Part shown: positions 5,218-6,738 of the stretch, piece after piece
How positions within the stretch are numbered: position 1 is the stretch's first letter
Layout: each line of letters opens with the position of its first letter
Source: JAUXLW01 sp964195005
GTDB lineage: Bacteria; Actinomycetota; Acidimicrobiia; Spongiisociales; SHLN01
Assembly (NCBI GenBank): GCA_964195005.1
Contig: CAXMOO010000213.1
Coordinates: forward strand, 1-6,738
Reading direction: 5' to 3'
Length of the DNA: 6,738 nucleotides
Notes under the pieces: model-generated
Told to the model about the DNA's origin: nothing
Database searches by the model: none
What the model saw: the letters and a program-made list of their open reading frames with translations, nothing else
Made by a program: the position numbers and the translations under genes

Positions 5218-5246
5218 GAGCCCAATCCGGGTCGGCCGTTCACCCA

Positions 5247-5252
5247 TATACT
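5247..5252 (+). promoter_or_regulatory. Candidate -10 box for the exported protein gene
   Basis: TATACT differs from the consensus TATAAT at one base and stands out in GC-rich surroundings. It would start transcription about 20 bases before GTG 5281, leaving room for the ribosome site. The -35 position (around 5224-5229) is poor. Confidence 0.4.
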
Positions 5253-5280
5253 GACGAACAGGTGGGCTGAGGAGATTTCC

Positions 5281-6738
5281 GTGAAGATAAGAGCCGCGAC
5301 GCTGGCCGTGGCGGTGGGGATGGGCCTGGCCATGGCATTGGGCGCCGTCCCCGGCGCTGCTGTATTCAACACTGAGACCATTGGCATCGCCCAGCCCAAC
5401 GGCAAATGGCACCTCGACTTCCCAGGGCAAGATCTCACTCTTTGGTTCGGCGCCGGGAACGACCAACCTCTACTGGGAGATTGGGACTGTGATGACATTG
5501 ACACACCCGCTGTGTATCGATCCAACGGCCGCATCTACCTCACCAACGACAGCGTCACCGGGGTGGCATCCACCACACTGTTCTTCGGTGCCCATGGTGA
5601 CATCGCCGTCGCTGGGGATTGGGATAACGATGGCTGTGATTCATTCGGCGTGTATCGACCCTCAGTGTCGAGGTTCTACCTGTCCAACTCCCTGGTCACC
5701 GGCCCGGCCGAAATCGACTTCTTCTTCGGGGGCAGCGGCGATGTCCCACTCTCCGGCGACTGGGACGGCGACGGGTTCGACACCGTCGGGGTTTACCGTT
5801 CAACCACCGGAGTCTCCTATCTGACCAATGGGGTCGTGACGGCCGAGGCCGACACCACGGTGGTGTTTGGCCGGCCGGATGATGTGATGTTCACGGGGGA
5901 CTGGGACGGTGACGGAGTCGACACACTCGGGGCTCTTAGGGCAACGAGTGACTCAGTTCACCTCCTCAACTCCAATGACGACCCGGAAGAAACGATCATC
6001 CCCGCCGGGGCGCTTGGCGGCGTCCCCGTATCCGGGCTCCTCGAAAGGGTGGTCACGGTGACTCCGGTCGGCACGGCCCTCGAGAACGGCGAAGAGCTGC
6101 GACGCGCCGCCGCCTATGCCGCCGGCCATGATCCGTCCAGCGAGCGGCCGTGGACAATCCGGGTGGAGCCGGGCAGCTTCGACCTCTCGGCCACGATCCC
6201 GGGGCTGGAGTTACCGGAGTTCACATCGTTCCTCGGGACGGCAACAGCCCCCGAGACGGTTCTCCTTTACAACGTGGGCGGACCGGCAGGCTCGGCTGTC
6301 GTTGCCGGAAACTCTCGGCTTGAGCATTTCACGATCCAGGCCGACTTTGGATTCGCTTCTGGTAACGCGATCGAGGCCTTGGGAAACACCGAAATCAACG
6401 ACGTGGTCATCGACATCGATACCACCCGAAGTGCCACCGGCATCCTCATCAGCGGCTTTGTCACGATAGGTGACTCAACCCTCAGTGTCGTCAGCGCCCG
6501 CACCGCCGTCCCCATCTTGATTGAGGAGAACGGCAACGTTGCCATCAGCGGCACGGACATCTTCACCCGCGGATCCTTCAACCCCACCTGGGGCGTTGTC
6601 AACATCGGCACGGCCTCGATAGACACTTCGTCCATCACGGTGGTTCCGGGGGCATTTGGCACGAGCTGCGCCGGCGTCGTCAATATCGGCCCCGAACTCA
6701 TGATTACGAATACCAAGATCGACGTGTGCACCGTGCCG
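5281..6738 (+). CDS. Exported protein with four GDWD blade repeats and a beta-helix-like region (C-terminus cut)
   Basis: GTG 5281 follows AGGAG (5270-5274) at 6 bases; 486 codons are open to the window edge with no stop. Residues 1-27 look like a Sec signal peptide: KIR, then a hydrophobic core, then GAVPGAA. Residues 54-220 hold four repeats of 46-47 residues, each an FG segment followed by GDWDxDxxD and a VYR-type strand; the DxDxDG-type loops resemble calcium-binding FG-GAP/VCBS-type propeller blades. Residues about 258-486 read like a right-handed parallel beta-helix: WTIRVEPGSFDLSATI recalls the first coil of pectin-lyase-like folds, followed by short repeating I/V-rich strands with G and N turns. 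Enzyme activity cannot be claimed, since no catalytic motif is visible in the part present. It is likely a secreted or cell-surface adhesion or binding protein. It shows no functional tie to the catabolic genes. Confidence 0.85.
   Translation, partial: MKIRAATLAVAVGMGLAMALGAVPGAAVFNTETIGIAQPNGKWHLDFPGQDLTLWFGAGNDQPLLGDWDCDDIDTPAVYRSNGRIYLTNDSVTGVASTTLFFGAHGDIAVAGDWDNDGCDSFGVYRPSVSRFYLSNSLVTGPAEIDFFFGGSGDVPLSGDWDGDGFDTVGVYRSTTGVSYLTNGVVTAEADTTVVFGRPDDVMFTGDWDGDGVDTLGALRATSDSVHLLNSNDDPEETIIPAGALGGVPVSGLLERVVTVTPVGTALENGEELRRAAAYAAGHDPSSERPWTIRVEPGSFDLSATIPGLELPEFTSFLGTATAPETVLLYNVGGPAGSAVVAGNSRLEHFTIQADFGFASGNAIEALGNTEINDVVIDIDTTRSATGILISGFVTIGDSTLSVVSARTAVPILIEENGNVAISGTDIFTRGSFNPTWGVVNIGTASIDTSSITVVPGAFGTSCAGVVNIGPELMITNTKIDVCTVP
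5440..5940 (+). repeat. Four in-frame propeller-blade-like repeats (46-47 codons)
   Basis: GDWD occurs at residues 66, 112, 159 and 206 of the exported protein (codons beginning at 5476, 5614, 5755 and 5896). Loops read DCDDID, DNDGCD, DGDGFD and DGDGVD, so the last two match the DxDGD-type calcium loop best and the first is the most degraded. Each loop follows an FG motif by about 9 residues. The repeats have diverged at DNA level, suggesting old duplication. Confidence 0.85.

Noticed and set aside
5200..5225. Possible terminator after the unknown gene (TGGGC/GCCCA around its stop codon)
   Set aside because: Only a 5-bp stem with an 11-base loop and no T tract; too weak to call.
4837..5466. 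A 209-codon minus-strand frame spanning the end of the unknown gene and the start of the exported protein gene
   Set aside because: It crosses two well-supported plus-strand genes and their spacer, including the ribosome site at 5270-5274, and shows no recognisable motif.
5381..5824. A 147-codon plus-strand frame shifted relative to the exported protein
   Set aside because: The GDWD repeats, signal peptide and ribosome site all belong to the frame beginning at 5281; this one is a shifted reading of the same repeats.
6267..6731. A 154-codon minus-strand frame opposite the beta-helix region
   Set aside because: Antisense of a continuous exported-protein frame; its hydrophobic repeats mirror the I/V/T codons of the other strand.

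Overview
High-GC bacterial DNA, most likely from an actinobacterium and possibly close to the Acidimicrobiia. This placement is an inference from base composition, gene style, a probable leaderless start and an exported protein with GDWDGDG blades; no rRNA or marker gene in the window confirms it. No tRNA, rRNA, CRISPR array or transposase gene was seen.

Layout. (1) 1-612, minus strand: a secreted, membrane-anchored protein that runs off the left edge, preceded by a 28-residue basic mini-ORF whose stop overlaps its start (ATGA). (2) 716-877, plus strand: a 53-residue protein with two Cys pairs, apparently a small zinc ribbon. It converges with proC, leaving only 6 bp between the stop codons. 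(3) 884-1696, minus strand: proC, pyrroline-5-carboxylate reductase, the last step of proline synthesis. (4) About 1700-2187: a noncoding island with two GC-rich repeat copies, a degenerate third copy in inverted orientation, and exact 15-bp inverted repeats near its edges. It looks like a small non-autonomous repeat element. (5) 2188-4101, minus strand: phenylalanine 4-hydroxylase and, upstream of it, 4-hydroxyphenylpyruvate dioxygenase. (6) 4102-4293: a divergent control region with a palindromic candidate operator. (7) 4294-5217, plus strand: a conserved protein of unknown function, probably translated from a leaderless mRNA. (8) 5281 to the right edge, plus strand: an exported protein with four calcium-binding-type blade repeats and a beta-helix-like C-terminal part.

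The metabolic theme is aromatic amino acid breakdown. The hydroxylase makes tyrosine from phenylalanine; an aminotransferase (not in the window) would give 4-hydroxyphenylpyruvate; the dioxygenase converts that to homogentisate. The usual next genes (homogentisate dioxygenase, maleylacetoacetate isomerase, fumarylacetoacetase) are not here. The unknown gene read divergently from the dioxygenase is the best lead for new biology: it shares the control region and has strongly motif-like segments, but its reaction cannot be deduced from sequence alone. proC and the exported protein appear to be unrelated neighbours.
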